64,000 nucleotides of DNA from Pandoraea fibrosis (GCF_000807775.2 NZ_CP047385.1:496001-560000); one strand, 5' to 3'. Positions 27,275 through 37,870 are shown, numbered from the stretch's first letter. Numbers and translations are program-made. The notes: generated by a model not told the origin, from the letters alone.

Positions 27275-28626
27275 TGTACAAGAACCTTCAGATCCTTTTC
27301 GTCGAAGACGACGAACTCGTGCGGCGTGCCACGCTGCAAAGCCTGCAACTCGCCGGACTCGACGCCTTCGGGCTCGCCTCCGCCGAGGCGGCACGCGAGC
27401 GCATCACGCCGGATTTCGCCGGCATCGTCGTGTCCGACATTCGCCTGATCGGCATGAGCGGGCTCGAATTGCTCGCGCATCTGCGTCAGCACGCCCCGGA
27501 AGTGCCGGTGATTCTCGTGACTGGTCACGGCGATATCTCGATGGCCGTGCAGGCCATTCGCGATGGCGCTTACGACTTCATCGAGAAGCCCTTCGCGCCG
27601 GATCGCCTGATCGAGTCGGCCAAGCGCGCGCTCGAGACACGCAAGCTCATGCTCGAGAATCAGGCGTTGCGGCGCGAACTGGCCGAGCAGGGTGGGCGTG
27701 CCTCGCGCATCATCGGTCGTAGCCCGTCGATGGAGACGCTGCGCACGCTCATCGCCAACGTGGCCATGACAGACGCGCCGGTGCTCATCAACGGCGACAC
27801 CGGCACTGGCAAGGAACTGGTGGCGCGCAGCCTGCATGAGTTGTCGCGCCGCCGCGATGCGCCGTTCGTCGCGTTGAACTGCGGCGCGCTACCCGAAGCG
27901 ATCTTCGAGAGCGAGATGTTCGGGCACGAGGTCGGGGCGTTTACCGGTGCGGCGAAGCGTCGTATCGGCAAGCTGGAACACGCGTCGGGCGGCACGTTGT
28001 TTCTCGACGAAATCGAGAGCATGCCGGCAGCGTTGCAGGTCAAGCTGCTGCGTGTGTTGCAGGACGGCGTGCTAGAGCGGTTGGGATCGAACCAATCGAT
28101 TCGCGTCGACTGTCGCGTGGTCGCTGCGGCCAAAGGCGATATGGAGGCGCTCGTGCGCGAGGGGACGTTCCGTCGCGACTTGTATTACCGCCTGAACGTG
28201 GTGACGCTGGCGTTGCCGCCGCTGCGCGAGCGACGTGAGGATATCCTGCCGCTGTTTGAACACTTCATGCTCGATTCTGCCGTGCGTTATGGACGTCCGG
28301 CACCGGTCGTGTCGGACCGGATGCGCCAGGAGTTGATGCAGGCGGATTGGCCGGGCAACGTGCGCGAGCTCCGTAACGCGGCGGACCGTCTGGTGCTGGG
28401 CGTAGCAAGCGCACCCGAAGGCGACTCGCTCGCGCCGCTGCCGCTCAAGGAGCAGGTGGAACGTTTTGAGCGCGCCGTGCTGCAAGAGGCACTCGAACAC
28501 AGCAAGGGCAACGTCGCGGCGACGGCCGAGGCGTTGCATGTGCCCAAGGCAACGCTCTACGAAAAGCTCAAGCGTTATGGCCTGCATACGCGGGGGCACG
28601 GCGAGGGGAGCGACAACGGACGTTGA
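27271..28626 (+). CDS. dctD: Sigma-54-dependent C4-dicarboxylate response regulator
   Basis: An NtrC-type activator of 451 residues with three domains: a receiver (VEDDELVRR, phosphorylated Asp in VVSDIRLIGMSGL, lysine in IEKPFAPDR), a central AAA+ ATPase (GDTGTGKELVARSLH, the sigma-54-contacting GAFTGA, GTLFLDEIES) and a C-terminal Fis-type helix-turn-helix (NVAATAEALHVPKATLYEKLKRYGL). It should activate RpoN-dependent transcription of dctA when phosphorylated by DctB. Its ATG overlaps the dctB stop. Confidence 0.95.
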   Translation: MMYKNLQILFVEDDELVRRATLQSLQLAGLDAFGLASAEAARERITPDFAGIVVSDIRLIGMSGLELLAHLRQHAPEVPVILVTGHGDISMAVQAIRDGAYDFIEKPFAPDRLIESAKRALETRKLMLENQALRRELAEQGGRASRIIGRSPSMETLRTLIANVAMTDAPVLINGDTGTGKELVARSLHELSRRRDAPFVALNCGALPEAIFESEMFGHEVGAFTGAAKRRIGKLEHASGGTLFLDEIESMPAALQVKLLRVLQDGVLERLGSNQSIRVDCRVVAAAKGDMEALVREGTFRRDLYYRLNVVTLALPPLRERREDILPLFEHFMLDSAVRYGRPAPVVSDRMRQELMQADWPGNVRELRNAADRLVLGVASAPEGDSLAPLPLKEQVERFERAVLQEALEHSKGNVAATAEALHVPKATLYEKLKRYGLHTRGHGEGSDNGR

Positions 28627-28778
28627 TGGGATTGCCGGGGCTGACGGAACGCATCTACTCGGTGCGACGTTAGTCGAACGCTACGGGCATTGCCGGTCGC
28701 ACGGTGACGATTCTGGTGCCGAGATCGCAAGCGTTAGCGTCGTGGTGCGAAAAGGCGGCGACAGGCTCCCGGCCCGCC

Positions 28779-28808
28779 GAAAAACAAAAGCGCCCCGAAG
28801 GGCGCTTG
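28779..28808 (-). terminator. Terminator for the minus-strand thioredoxin-like genes
   Basis: AAGCGCCC-CGAA-GGGCGCTT preceded on the plus strand by AAAAACAAA, which becomes a T tract on the minus strand. It sits about 60 bases beyond the TlpA-like gene stop and may also work for dctD. Confidence 0.85.
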
Positions 28809-28866
28809 CGATGCAATGCGGTGAACAGCGAATGAAGCCCGAGGAAGTCGGCGGGCGTGAGACGGG

Positions 28867-29391
28867 TTACGCCTGCTTGGCCAGTGCCTTTTCGATGAGC
28901 TTGTCGAGTTCGGCGTACTCCGGCTCGCCGACATACTGCTTGAGCACTTTGCCGTCACGATCCACGACGAAGGTCGTCGGCGTGAGTTGCACGTTGCCAT
29001 ACTGTTTGGCCACGCTGCCATCGGAATCCATGGCCACCTTGAACGGCAACTGACGCGACTGCGCGTAATTCATCACGTACATCGGCGGGTCGTAGCTCAT
29101 GGCGACCGCCACGAACTCCAGACCCTGGCCCTTGTACTTCTCGTATGTCTGCACCATCGTCGGCATTTCCTTCATGCACGTCGTGCAGCTCGTCGCCCAG
29201 AAATTGACGAGATAGACCTTGCCCTTGAGTTGCTCGGTGCCGACCTTCTGTCCGGAGAGCAGCGTGAACGTCGCCTCGGGCGCGCGCTTCTGTCCGGCGA
29301 AGGTGAAATATGCGGCAACCGCCACGACGGCGATGATCGCCACGGCGAGAATCTTGCCCAGGGGAGACTTGCGGGAGGTCGTAGCGCTCAT
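28867..29391 (-). CDS. TlpA-family thiol-disulfide oxidoreductase
   Basis: A 174-residue membrane-anchored thioredoxin-like protein. One N-terminal helix (about residues 13-32) is followed by a periplasmic redoxin domain with the active site FWATSCTTCMKEMP (a C-x2-C centre) and the cis-proline region QLTPTTFVVDRDGKVLKQYVG. Such proteins reduce or isomerise periplasmic thiols, often in cytochrome maturation. A second thioredoxin-like gene lies 56 bases upstream on the same strand. Confidence 0.9.
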   Translation of the reverse strand: MSATTSRKSPLGKILAVAIIAVVAVAAYFTFAGQKRAPEATFTLLSGQKVGTEQLKGKVYLVNFWATSCTTCMKEMPTMVQTYEKYKGQGLEFVAVAMSYDPPMYVMNYAQSRQLPFKVAMDSDGSVAKQYGNVQLTPTTFVVDRDGKVLKQYVGEPEYAELDKLIEKALAKQA

Positions 29392-29447
29392 GACACAGCC
29401 GTGAGGATGGTGGGGTTCATTGGGTGACGTCGATTCTACTCTGAATC

Positions 29448-30194
29448 TCAGCGCGTCGTGGCGCCGCTCCCGACGTGCAAACGCGCGCGTCCACGGGCGA
29501 TCGCGTCGTCGAGATATGCGCCATAGAAGTCAGGCAGCCCGGCACCGATCAACGGGTCGGCCACGGGGCGTCCGCTCGTGTCGAGGAACAAAACCGTCGG
29601 CGAAACCTTGACGCCATGTGCACGTGCCCAGGCGACGCCGGTGGTGGTCGAACCGTCGAAGTCGCGCACGGCCGTGCGGCTGTCCATACCGATCTCGCGC
29701 ACTTCGTACTTGCCGCTTCGCACGAGCGGCGCGAGTTCGCGCTGACGGATCGGGCCGCAATACACGCAGTCGCGCAACGACACCAGCACGATCAGCGGCG
29801 CGTCGAGCGACGCCGCGCGGCGGGCATGGGCGGCGAAGTCCGTCGCCATGGGGACAGTGGACGGCTCGGCCCGTGGCTTCGCGGTCGTCTTGCTGTCGAC
29901 GGGCGAGGCGCCAACTGCGCCTTCACGCGGATAGGTGATGCCCGTCGTTTGCGCCAGTTCGATTTTCGCCAATTCGACTTTCGGTGCTGCTACTCCGGCA
30001 GGGCCAGCAGCGCTGGTCGGTGCGGCGATGGCGGTACCGATCGCAAGTCCTGCCGTCACCACGAGCAACGCCGTGGCGATTTGGCTGACGATTCGCGAGC
30101 GTTTTGAGCGCAAGCGCGCAGACTCGCGCTTGCCCTGCGTTCTGAAGACGCGGGCGGGCAGGTCGCAGAGCCGGTGGGCAAGGTCGTGTTCCAT
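29448..30194 (-). CDS. Thioredoxin-like periplasmic protein
   Basis: A 248-residue protein with about 33 cytoplasmic residues, a membrane helix (IVSQIATALLVVTAGLAIGTAIAA), a Pro/Ala-rich linker and a thioredoxin-like domain with SLRDCVYCGPIRQREL (C-x2-C), VKVSPTVLFLDTSGRPV and a C-terminal helix. It resembles SoxW/DsbE-like proteins, though the family is not certain. I chose the ATG at 30194; a GTG at 30245 is the alternative and neither has a clear ribosome site. Confidence 0.75.
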   Translation of the reverse strand: MEHDLAHRLCDLPARVFRTQGKRESARLRSKRSRIVSQIATALLVVTAGLAIGTAIAAPTSAAGPAGVAAPKVELAKIELAQTTGITYPREGAVGASPVDSKTTAKPRAEPSTVPMATDFAAHARRAASLDAPLIVLVSLRDCVYCGPIRQRELAPLVRSGKYEVREIGMDSRTAVRDFDGSTTTGVAWARAHGVKVSPTVLFLDTSGRPVADPLIGAGLPDFYGAYLDDAIARGRARLHVGSGATTR

Positions 30195-30292
30195 GCTGCG
30201 GATGATACCGGGAACCTTCACGGCGCGTTTTTCGTGCCGTAACACATGGCGGATAATGGGCGTTTTCTGTCCTCCGACTTCCTCTCTCGTCT

Positions 30293-30832
30293 ATGAATCG
30301 CGTTGTCCGTGTTTGCGTGATGTTCGCCGCGACGGTGGTGCTCGTCGCCTGTTCGCCCCGCTACGACTGGCGTGAAGTGCATGATAAGGACGGCGCCTAT
30401 GCGGCGACCTATCCCGCCAAGCCGACGCAGGATGCTCGCGAGGTGAAATTCGCCTCCGGCCCGTTGCCGATGCGCATGCAAGCCGCGCGGGTCGACGCAG
30501 CGCTCTTTGCGGTCGGCGTCGTCACCCTGCCCAGCGACGATGCGACGTTGCGTCAGGCCGTTCTGGCCGAGTTGCAGCACGGTCTGCTCGCCAATGTGAA
30601 CGAGGGCGCGGCGACGCCTGTGCAGGTGATGGTGCGTCAGGCCGGTGACGCGCCGGCGATTCCGGGGCTGGCCGTCTCCGCGCAAGGCATGGCCAGCGAC
30701 AAGACCGAGCGTTACGTCGCGGCCCGCTTCGTCGGACGCGGCAACCACGTTTATCAGGTTGTCGTGCTGGCGACCAAGGCCCCCGCGAAAGACCAGGTCG
30801 ATCAGTTTCTGGACGCCTTCACGCTGGAGTGA
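30293..30832 (+). CDS. Hypothetical lipoprotein
   Basis: A 179-residue protein with a signal peptide and lipobox VLVAC at about residue 20. The mature part (SPRYDWREVHDKDGAYAATYPAKP...DQFLDAFTLE) has a pattern of short strands with no motif I recognise beyond a DUF-type envelope protein. It ends 15 bases before the convergent comM stop. Confidence 0.75.
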   Translation: MNRVVRVCVMFAATVVLVACSPRYDWREVHDKDGAYAATYPAKPTQDAREVKFASGPLPMRMQAARVDAALFAVGVVTLPSDDATLRQAVLAELQHGLLANVNEGAATPVQVMVRQAGDAPAIPGLAVSAQGMASDKTERYVAARFVGRGNHVYQVVVLATKAPAKDQVDQFLDAFTLE

Positions 30833-30847
30833 CCGGGAGGGGCATCG

Positions 30848-32401
30848 TCACGATGCCGGGGCTTCGCGATACTGCACCGCCTCGCCGACGTGGTGAGCGT
30901 CGATGTCGGTACAACCGGCAAGATCGGCCACCGTGCGTGCCACGCGCAGGACGCGGTGATAGGTGCGTGCGGACCAATGGTGCTGCGTCACTGCCCGGTG
31001 CAGAACGTCCAGAGCGTCTGGGCGCAGCGCGCATTGTGTTTCCAGGGCGCGCCCCGACAAGCCGCAGTTCAACTGTCCCTGTCGCGACAACTGACGCTCA
31101 CGCGCTTGCCTGACACGTCGCGCCACGACGTCGCTGCGCTCGCCGCTGGCCGGGGCGGCGAACGTCTCGGCGTTCAGCGCGGGCACTTCGACATGCAGGT
31201 CGATGCGCTCAAGCAGTGGTCCCGAAAGACGGCCGCGATAGCGTGCCACTGCTTCACTTGTACAACGGCAGCTTCGTGACGGATGTCCCAGATCGCCGCA
31301 CGGACAGGGGTTCATGGCGGCCACGAGTTGGAAGGCCGCGGGGAACGTGGCGTGGCCGCCCGCGCGTGAGATCGTGACGTAACCCAGCTCCAGTGGTTCG
31401 CGTAAGACTTCGAGCACGCGCCGCTGGAATTCGGGCAATTCGTCGAGAAACAGCACGCCGCGATGGGCAAGGCTGATTTCGCCGGGACGCGGTGCACTCC
31501 CTCCGCCCACCAGGGCTGCCGACGACGCCGTGTGATGCGGCGCACGGAACGGCCGCCGTCCCCAATGCCGCATATCGAAGCCCTGTGCGCTCAGGCTGGC
31601 CAGCGTGGCCGCTTCGACCGCCTGCGCTTTGCTCAACGCGGGGAGCAACCCGGCGAGCCGCGTCGCCAGCATCGACTTGCCCGTGCCCGGTGGTCCGTAA
31701 AACAGAATGTGATGCCCGCCCGCCGCTGCAACTTCCAGTGCGCGTTTGGCATGGGCCTGTCCTTTGACATCACTGATGTCGCTTGTCTCGGCGAGGCCGG
31801 TGGCGCGTGCGCCATCGTGGCCGACGCCAGACGCTGCCGCGACGGCGCTCGGGACTACGGCGCGCGGCAGCGGTATCGCCACGCCGGGTTCGGCAAGGTG
31901 CGCGCAGACGTCGAGCAAGGTGCGTGCGCCATAGACCGTGGCGTCTTCGACCAGTGCGGCCTCCTGCGCACTGCCGGCGGGCAGCACCAGCGCGCGTGCC
32001 GAGGGTTCGGCGGCAACGGCGCTCGCCATGGCCAACCCGCCTCGCACGGCGCGCAACTCTCCGGTGAGCGACAACTCGCCAGCAAACTCGTGGGTGCGCA
32101 GCCCAGCTTCGGGCAACTGACCGCTCGCCGCGAGAATGCCCAGCGCTATCGGCAGATCGAAACAGCCGGACGCCTTCGGCAGATCGGCCGGGGCCAGATT
32201 GACGGTGATGCGCCGCGCGGGGAATTCGAACCGGCTGTTCTGCAATGCCGAGCGCACGCGCTCACGGCTTTCCTTGACCTCGGTATCGGGCAGACCGACC
32301 AGCGACAGGCCCGGCAGCCCGTTGGCCAGATGTACCTCCACGGTGACCGCGCGTGCCGCCATTCCTGTGATCGCCCGGCTGCTGACAACTGCCAATGACA
32401 T
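30848..32401 (-). CDS. comM: ComM/YifB family Mg-chelatase-like ATPase
   Basis: A 517-residue AAA+ protein. The N-terminal domain (residues 1 to about 180) is LonC-like, with ARAVTVEVHLANGLPGLSLVGLPDTEVKESRERVRSAL. The ATPase core has Walker A GPPGTGKSML, Walker B GVLFLDELPEF, and a zinc-like CPCGDLGHPSRSCRC insert. In naturally competent bacteria ComM is a hexameric helicase that promotes branch migration of incoming DNA. The ATG at 32401 follows GAGGAG. A comF homologue lies at 50711-51607, but no other competence gene is seen. Confidence 0.95.
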   Translation of the reverse strand: MSLAVVSSRAITGMAARAVTVEVHLANGLPGLSLVGLPDTEVKESRERVRSALQNSRFEFPARRITVNLAPADLPKASGCFDLPIALGILAASGQLPEAGLRTHEFAGELSLTGELRAVRGGLAMASAVAAEPSARALVLPAGSAQEAALVEDATVYGARTLLDVCAHLAEPGVAIPLPRAVVPSAVAAASGVGHDGARATGLAETSDISDVKGQAHAKRALEVAAAGGHHILFYGPPGTGKSMLATRLAGLLPALSKAQAVEAATLASLSAQGFDMRHWGRRPFRAPHHTASSAALVGGGSAPRPGEISLAHRGVLFLDELPEFQRRVLEVLREPLELGYVTISRAGGHATFPAAFQLVAAMNPCPCGDLGHPSRSCRCTSEAVARYRGRLSGPLLERIDLHVEVPALNAETFAAPASGERSDVVARRVRQARERQLSRQGQLNCGLSGRALETQCALRPDALDVLHRAVTQHHWSARTYHRVLRVARTVADLAGCTDIDAHHVGEAVQYREAPAS

Positions 32402-32679
32402 GACGTCTCCTCGTTTCCCGAAACATCGCGAACCGCGATAGGCCTCGCATGCGTCGATAGTCGTCGCGAGACACCGCGTCGCGCAATGGGTTGTCGGCGG
32501 AAAGACAGGAAGCGGAGACGTTTTCGGAGTGGTGCTGTGGACGTACCGGAAAGGTCTGTCGGAACTTAGGATGATTCCGATTGAGGATCGGGATTTCAGG
32601 AGGGGGCCATGCCCAGCGAGCGGTGGGGCAAGGGAGAACAACGGTCTGCCAGAGGCTAGCGCTGGCACGCAGGCCCCGA
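32402..32679. other. Gap between comM and ubiK, no gene seen
   Basis: About 280 bases without a convincing gene. It should hold the comM promoter on the minus strand; I could not point to clear hexamers. Confidence 0.5.
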
Positions 32680-32708
32680 AAACGATCAGGGGCGCCGTAG
32701 CGCCCCTG
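32676..32708 (-). terminator. Terminator after ubiK (minus strand)
   Basis: CAGGGGCGC-CGTA-GCGCCCCTG, a perfect nine-base-pair stem, preceded on the plus strand by GAAAACGAT, which gives a short T tract on the minus strand. It is eight bases beyond the ubiK stop. Confidence 0.75.
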
Positions 32709-32715
32709 TGATGCG

Positions 32716-32964
32716 TCAGTCTTGCGCTTCGCCGCGCAGGCTTTCCAGTTCCGCCACGCGCTTTTCCAGCGCTTCGAGCTTCTCGCGTGTGCGAGCGAGC
32801 ACTTGCGCCTGGACGTCGAATTCTTCGCGCGTTACCAGATCGAGTCGCGTGAAGCCCTGGTTGAGCAGGCTTTTGACGTTGCGCTCGATATCCTTGGCGG
32901 GCGATTGCTTGAGCATCTCGCTCACCTTGGCTTGCATGTCTTGCAGGATCTCGTTCGGTTTCAT
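32716..32964 (-). CDS. ubiK: UbiK/BMFP-type ubiquinone biosynthesis accessory factor
   Basis: A small 82-residue protein, largely alpha-helical. [71 protein letters not shown] shows the conserved N-terminal part and a C-terminal coiled coil of the UbiK (YqiC) family, which assists aerobic ubiquinone synthesis. The ATG at 32964 follows GAGAGGAAGG. NtrC-type sites lie just upstream, though these more likely serve the nitrogen operon on the other strand. Confidence 0.92.
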   Translation of the reverse strand: MKPNEILQDMQAKVSEMLKQSPAKDIERNVKSLLNQGFTRLDLVTREEFDVQAQVLARTREKLEALEKRVAELESLRGEAQD

Positions 32965-32988
32965 AGGCCTTCCTCTCTTCGTTTCTTC

Positions 32989-33020
32989 GCACCAAGGTGG
33001 TGCTTGCACCGTCAATGTGC
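32989..33020. promoter_or_regulatory. Two tandem NtrC-type binding sites
   Basis: GCACCAAGGTGGTGC (32989-33003) and GCACCGTCAATGTGC (33006-33020) both match GCAC-N7-GTGC, the core of the NtrC consensus. Their centres are 17 bases apart, on nearly two helical turns. They lie about 275 bases upstream of the sigma-54 promoter for torF-glnK-amtB, a workable enhancer distance. Confidence 0.75.
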
Positions 33021-33279
33021 TTCAACGGGTCGGTCTGGCCGGTGCAAGGTGGTGCATTGGGTACGCACATCAATGTTGGCGCAACTCTATCACCGTTTCC
33101 CGCACCCAGCCAGCGCCGGCACCCCGTCTAACCGTTACCCGGTAAGGATCTGACACGAATCGACGGGCATCGTTGCCATCGCCCGCGTTGCTCGCCGGCC
33201 TCATCGTCCCTGCAATTTTGCCAATTTTTTATCTCGAAATTCGTATCTTGCGCGTCGCAGCGCACGCAGATTCCGAGGC

Positions 33280-33295
33280 TGGCACGGGAGTTGCT
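33280..33295 (+). promoter_or_regulatory. Sigma-54 (RpoN) promoter for torF-glnK-amtB
   Basis: TGGCACGGGAGTTGCT matches the sigma-54 consensus TGGCACG-N4-TTGCW at every fixed position, with GG and GC separated by ten bases. It is 65 bases before the torF start. With the NtrC-type sites upstream it marks the operon as nitrogen-regulated. Confidence 0.88.
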
Positions 33296-33360
33296 CTACC
33301 CAGTCCGCAACCTGCCGCACGCTGTACCAAAGACGTTGAAATTCAACTTAGGGGAAAGTG

Positions 33361-34561
<1,201 letters not shown>

Positions 34562-34586
34562 AGGTCCTACATAAGAGACAACAATC

Positions 34587-36131
34587 ATGAAAAAACTGCT
34601 TGCCAAACTCTTGCTCGCCGCCGCGTTTCTGGGCGTTGCCGGCACCGTGAGCCTCGGCTCCACCGCTGCGCTTGCCCAGGACGCCTCGGCGCCCGCTGCT
34701 GCCTCCGAAGCTGCGTCGCCCGCCGCGGCTGCGGCTGCGGCTTCCGCAGCAACACCCGCCGCTGCACCCGCCGCCGCTGCTGCGGCAGCACCGGCACCTG
34801 CCGCGGCTGCGGCACCCGTACCGCCGAACAAGGGCGATACGGCATGGCTGCTCACCTGTACTGCCTTTGTGATTCTCATGACGCTGCCCGGTCTGGGCTT
34901 GTTCTACGGCGGCCTCGTGCGCTCGAAGAACATGCTGTCGGTGCTGATGCAGTGTTTCATCATCTTCTCGCTGGTGGTCGTGCTCTGGGCGATCTACGGC
35001 TACAGCATCGCGTTCACCGAGGGCGGGGCGTTCTTCGGTGGCTTCGACCGGCTGTTCCTGAAAGGCATGACGCCGGATTCGGTGGCTGCGACCTTCAGCA
35101 AGGGCGTGAATGTGCCGGAGTACGCGTACATGGCGTTCCAGGCAGCCTTCGCCGCCATTACCTGTGCGCTGATCGTCGGTGCCTTCGCCGAACGCGCCAA
35201 GTTCTCGGCCGTGCTGCTCTTTACCGTCATCTGGTTCACGTTCTCGTACCTGCCGATGGCCCACATGGTCTGGTTCTGGCCGGGTCCGGATGCGTACACC
35301 GACGCGGCTGCCGCTGACGCTGCCAACGCGCACGCTGGCTGGCTGTTCCAGAAGGGCGCTCTCGACTACGCAGGCGGTACGGTGGTGCACATCAACGCCG
35401 CTATCGCAGGTCTGGTCGGTTCGTACATGGTGGGCAAACGTGTGGGCTTCGGTAAGGAGGCCTTCAAGCCGCACTCGCTCACGATGACGATGATCGGCGC
35501 CTCGCTGCTCTGGTTCGGCTGGTTCGGTTTCAACGCTGGCTCGGGCCTGGAAGCCAACGGCGGCGCTGCGCTTGCGTTCGTCAACACGCTGCTCGCCACC
35601 GCTGCTGCCACGCTGTCGTGGACGGCCGGCGAGTGGATCGGCAAGGGCAAGCCGTCGATGCTCGGCGGCGCCTCGGGGGCGGTCGCCGGTCTGGTGGCCG
35701 TGACCCCGGCCGCAGGTTTCGTCGGTCCGATGGGCTCGATCGTGCTCGGCTTGCTGGCCGGTCTCATCTGCCTGTGGGGAGTGAACGGTCTGAAGCGCCT
35801 GCTCAAGGCCGATGACGCGCTCGACGTGTTCGGCGTGCACGGCGTGGGCGGTATGCTCGGCGCGATTCTGACGGGCGTGTTTGCGGCACCGTCGCTGGGC
35901 GGCACGGGTATCTATGACTACGTGGCCAACAAGGTCGCTCCGGACTACTCGATTGCCGGTCAGGTCTGGATTCAGTTCCAGGGCGTGGTGACTACGCTCG
36001 TGTGGTCGGGTGTGGTGGCGTTCATCGCCTTCAAGATTGCCGACATCGTGCTGGGTCTGCGCGTGCCGGAAGACGAAGAGCGCGAAGGGCTGGACATCAC
36101 CTCGCACGGCGAATCGGCCTATCACAACTGA
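34587..36131 (+). CDS. amtB: Ammonium transporter
   Basis: AmtB conducts ammonium through the inner membrane. The signal sequence (to about residue 30, LAQD) is followed by an Ala/Pro-rich stretch to about residue 80. The transporter proper has eleven helices with the conserved VMTLPGLGLFYGGLVRSKN-like start (here ILMTLPGLGLFYGGLVRSKN), YLPMAHMVWF and the two-histidine pore (DYAGGTVVHINA; DVFGVHGVGGMLG). At 514 residues it is longer than E. coli AmtB because of the linker. A strong terminator follows. Confidence 0.96.
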   Translation: MKKLLAKLLLAAAFLGVAGTVSLGSTAALAQDASAPAAASEAASPAAAAAAASAATPAAAPAAAAAAAPAPAAAAAPVPPNKGDTAWLLTCTAFVILMTLPGLGLFYGGLVRSKNMLSVLMQCFIIFSLVVVLWAIYGYSIAFTEGGAFFGGFDRLFLKGMTPDSVAATFSKGVNVPEYAYMAFQAAFAAITCALIVGAFAERAKFSAVLLFTVIWFTFSYLPMAHMVWFWPGPDAYTDAAAADAANAHAGWLFQKGALDYAGGTVVHINAAIAGLVGSYMVGKRVGFGKEAFKPHSLTMTMIGASLLWFGWFGFNAGSGLEANGGAALAFVNTLLATAAATLSWTAGEWIGKGKPSMLGGASGAVAGLVAVTPAAGFVGPMGSIVLGLLAGLICLWGVNGLKRLLKADDALDVFGVHGVGGMLGAILTGVFAAPSLGGTGIYDYVANKVAPDYSIAGQVWIQFQGVVTTLVWSGVVAFIAFKIADIVLGLRVPEDEEREGLDITSHGESAYHN

Positions 36132-36171
36132 TCTCGATCGGTTCGTCTCCATCTGTCTCATCGCACCGTTT

Positions 36172-36193
36172 AGGCCCGGCACCCGCCGGGCCT
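36172..36193 (+). repeat. GC-rich hairpin after amtB
   Basis: AGGCCCGGC-ACCC-GCCGGGCCT, a perfect nine-base-pair stem without a T tract, 40 bases after the amtB stop. A further GGCCGG/CCGGCC pair lies near 36297-36316. They may protect the transcript end. Confidence 0.6.
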
Positions 36194-36327
36194 GACGCCA
36201 ACGACGATCAACGAATCGGCAAGGGTTCGTGATTCAGCCCGGGCTTGGGCGTTGGGCCTCTGGCCCCGCCCGGGGCGAGCGAGAGGAGTTGCTGACGGCC
36301 GGTCGGACAGCCGGCCCCAGCTTTGCA

Positions 36328-36355
36328 CGGGTACCCGAGGGGTGCCCGTTTTTTT
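36328..36355 (+). terminator. Terminator of the torF-glnK-amtB operon
   Basis: CGGGTACCC-GAG-GGGTGCCCG (one G-T pair) followed by seven T residues. The rest of the 449-base amtB-gshA gap holds no gene; TACAAT at 36547-36552 is a possible -10 for gshA. Confidence 0.9.
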
Positions 36356-36580
36356 GCTTGCGATTGCCGGCTTCGTCCCCACCTTCTCTCATCGCAGCAT
36401 CGCACTGCACCTTCCCCGAACCTGCCTGCGTTCACGTGTCTCCCAGCGGTTGTCCGACCGACAACAGGCAAGAGGCCGCGTACAAGGCCAGGCGTGGTGC
36501 CCCTTCCAGGGGCATGGCGAACGGCGGGGACGCCAGGCGTATGCTCTACAATCGATATTCCATCTGGATATGAGAGAAGC

Positions 36581-37870
36581 ATGGTTCCGCATCTCGTCAC
36601 GGCCCTGAAAGGCCCCCTGCTCGACCTGGAAAAGAAGATCCTCGATGCGACACCTGCCATCGAGCGCTGGTTCCGGCTTGAGTGGCAGGAACATACGCCG
36701 CCGTTCTACTGTTCGGTCGACCTGCGAAATGCCGGCTTCAAGCTCGCTCCCGTCGACACCAACCTTTTCCCCGGTGGCTTCAATAATCTGGCGCCCGAAG
36801 TCCTGCCGCTCGCGGTGCAGGCGGCCATGGCCGCCATCGAAAAGATCTGTCCCGACGCCAAGAACCTGCTGCTGATTCCCGAGCGTCACACGCGCAATTC
36901 GTTCTATCTGCAGAACATTGCCCGTTTGTCGACGATCATGCGCCACGCGGGGTTGCATGTGCGCCTGGGCAGTCTGTCGGACGACATCACCGAGCCCACG
37001 ACCATCGAGCTGCCCGATGGCCAGCATGTCGTGATCGAACCGCTCGAGCGCACGCCGCGCCGGCTGGGGCTCAAGAATTTCGACCCTTGCTCGATCCTGC
37101 TCAACAACGATCTGTCGGCCGGTATCCCGCCGATTCTTGAAGGTCTGCATGAGCAATACCTCCTGCCGCCGTTGCACGCGGGGTGGGCGGTACGTCGAAA
37201 GAGCCAGCACTTCTCGGCGTATGACGACATCGTCAAGAAATTCGCCAAGATGATCGACGTCGACCCCTGGATGCTCAACCCGTACTTCGCGAAGTGCGAA
37301 GGCATCGATTTCGACGAGCGGGTTGGCGAAGAGAAGCTCGCCGATACGGTCGACGCCGTCCTCAAGAAGATCAACAAGAAGTATCGCGAGTACGGCATCA
37401 CCGAGAAGCCATTCGTCGTGATCAAAGCCGATGCCGGTACCTATGGCATGGGCGTGATGATGGTGCACGACGCCGCCGAGATCAAAAACCTGAACCGCCG
37501 CGAACGCACCAAGATGAGTGTGGTGAAGGAAGGCCTCGAAGTGCACGACGTGATCGTGCAGGAAGGTGTCTACACGTTCGAGCGCATCAACGAAGCCGTG
37601 GCCGAACCGGTCGTCTACATGATCGATCGCTATGTCGTTGGTGGTTTTTACCGGGTACACACCGGACGCGGGACCGACGAAAACCTCAACGCGCCCGGCA
37701 TGCATTTCGTGCCACTCGCCTTCGAGCACACGGCGTTGCCCGACGTTCACGCGAAGCCGGGGGCGGCGCCGCCCAACCGGTTCTATATGTATGGCGTGGT
37801 GGCGCGTCTTGCGCTGCTCGCGGCATCGGTCGAACTCGAACGCACCGATCCGGACCCTGAGACGTATTGA
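36581..37870 (+). CDS. gshA: Glutamate--cysteine ligase
   Basis: First step of glutathione synthesis, joining glutamate and cysteine with ATP. The 429-residue protein is of the proteobacterial type that differs from E. coli GshA: FYCSVDLRNAGFKLAPVDTNLFPGGFNNL near the N terminus and KPFVVIKADAGTYGMGVMMVHDAAEI later are hallmarks. The ATG at 36581 follows GAGAGAAGC. The partner gshB is 1.8 kb downstream because a LuxR-family gene lies between them. Confidence 0.93.
   Translation: MVPHLVTALKGPLLDLEKKILDATPAIERWFRLEWQEHTPPFYCSVDLRNAGFKLAPVDTNLFPGGFNNLAPEVLPLAVQAAMAAIEKICPDAKNLLLIPERHTRNSFYLQNIARLSTIMRHAGLHVRLGSLSDDITEPTTIELPDGQHVVIEPLERTPRRLGLKNFDPCSILLNNDLSAGIPPILEGLHEQYLLPPLHAGWAVRRKSQHFSAYDDIVKKFAKMIDVDPWMLNPYFAKCEGIDFDERVGEEKLADTVDAVLKKINKKYREYGITEKPFVVIKADAGTYGMGVMMVHDAAEIKNLNRRERTKMSVVKEGLEVHDVIVQEGVYTFERINEAVAEPVVYMIDRYVVGGFYRVHTGRGTDENLNAPGMHFVPLAFEHTALPDVHAKPGAAPPNRFYMYGVVARLALLAASVELERTDPDPETY

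Noticed and set aside
32609..32659. Sixteen-codon frame after GGAGGGGG in the comM-ubiK gap
   Set aside because: It is very short, has odd composition, and no promoter; the purine run alone can explain the apparent ribosome site.
33020..33070. Third NtrC site near GGTGCAAGGTGGTGCA
   Set aside because: Only one half-site fits; the partner GCAC is not at the right distance.
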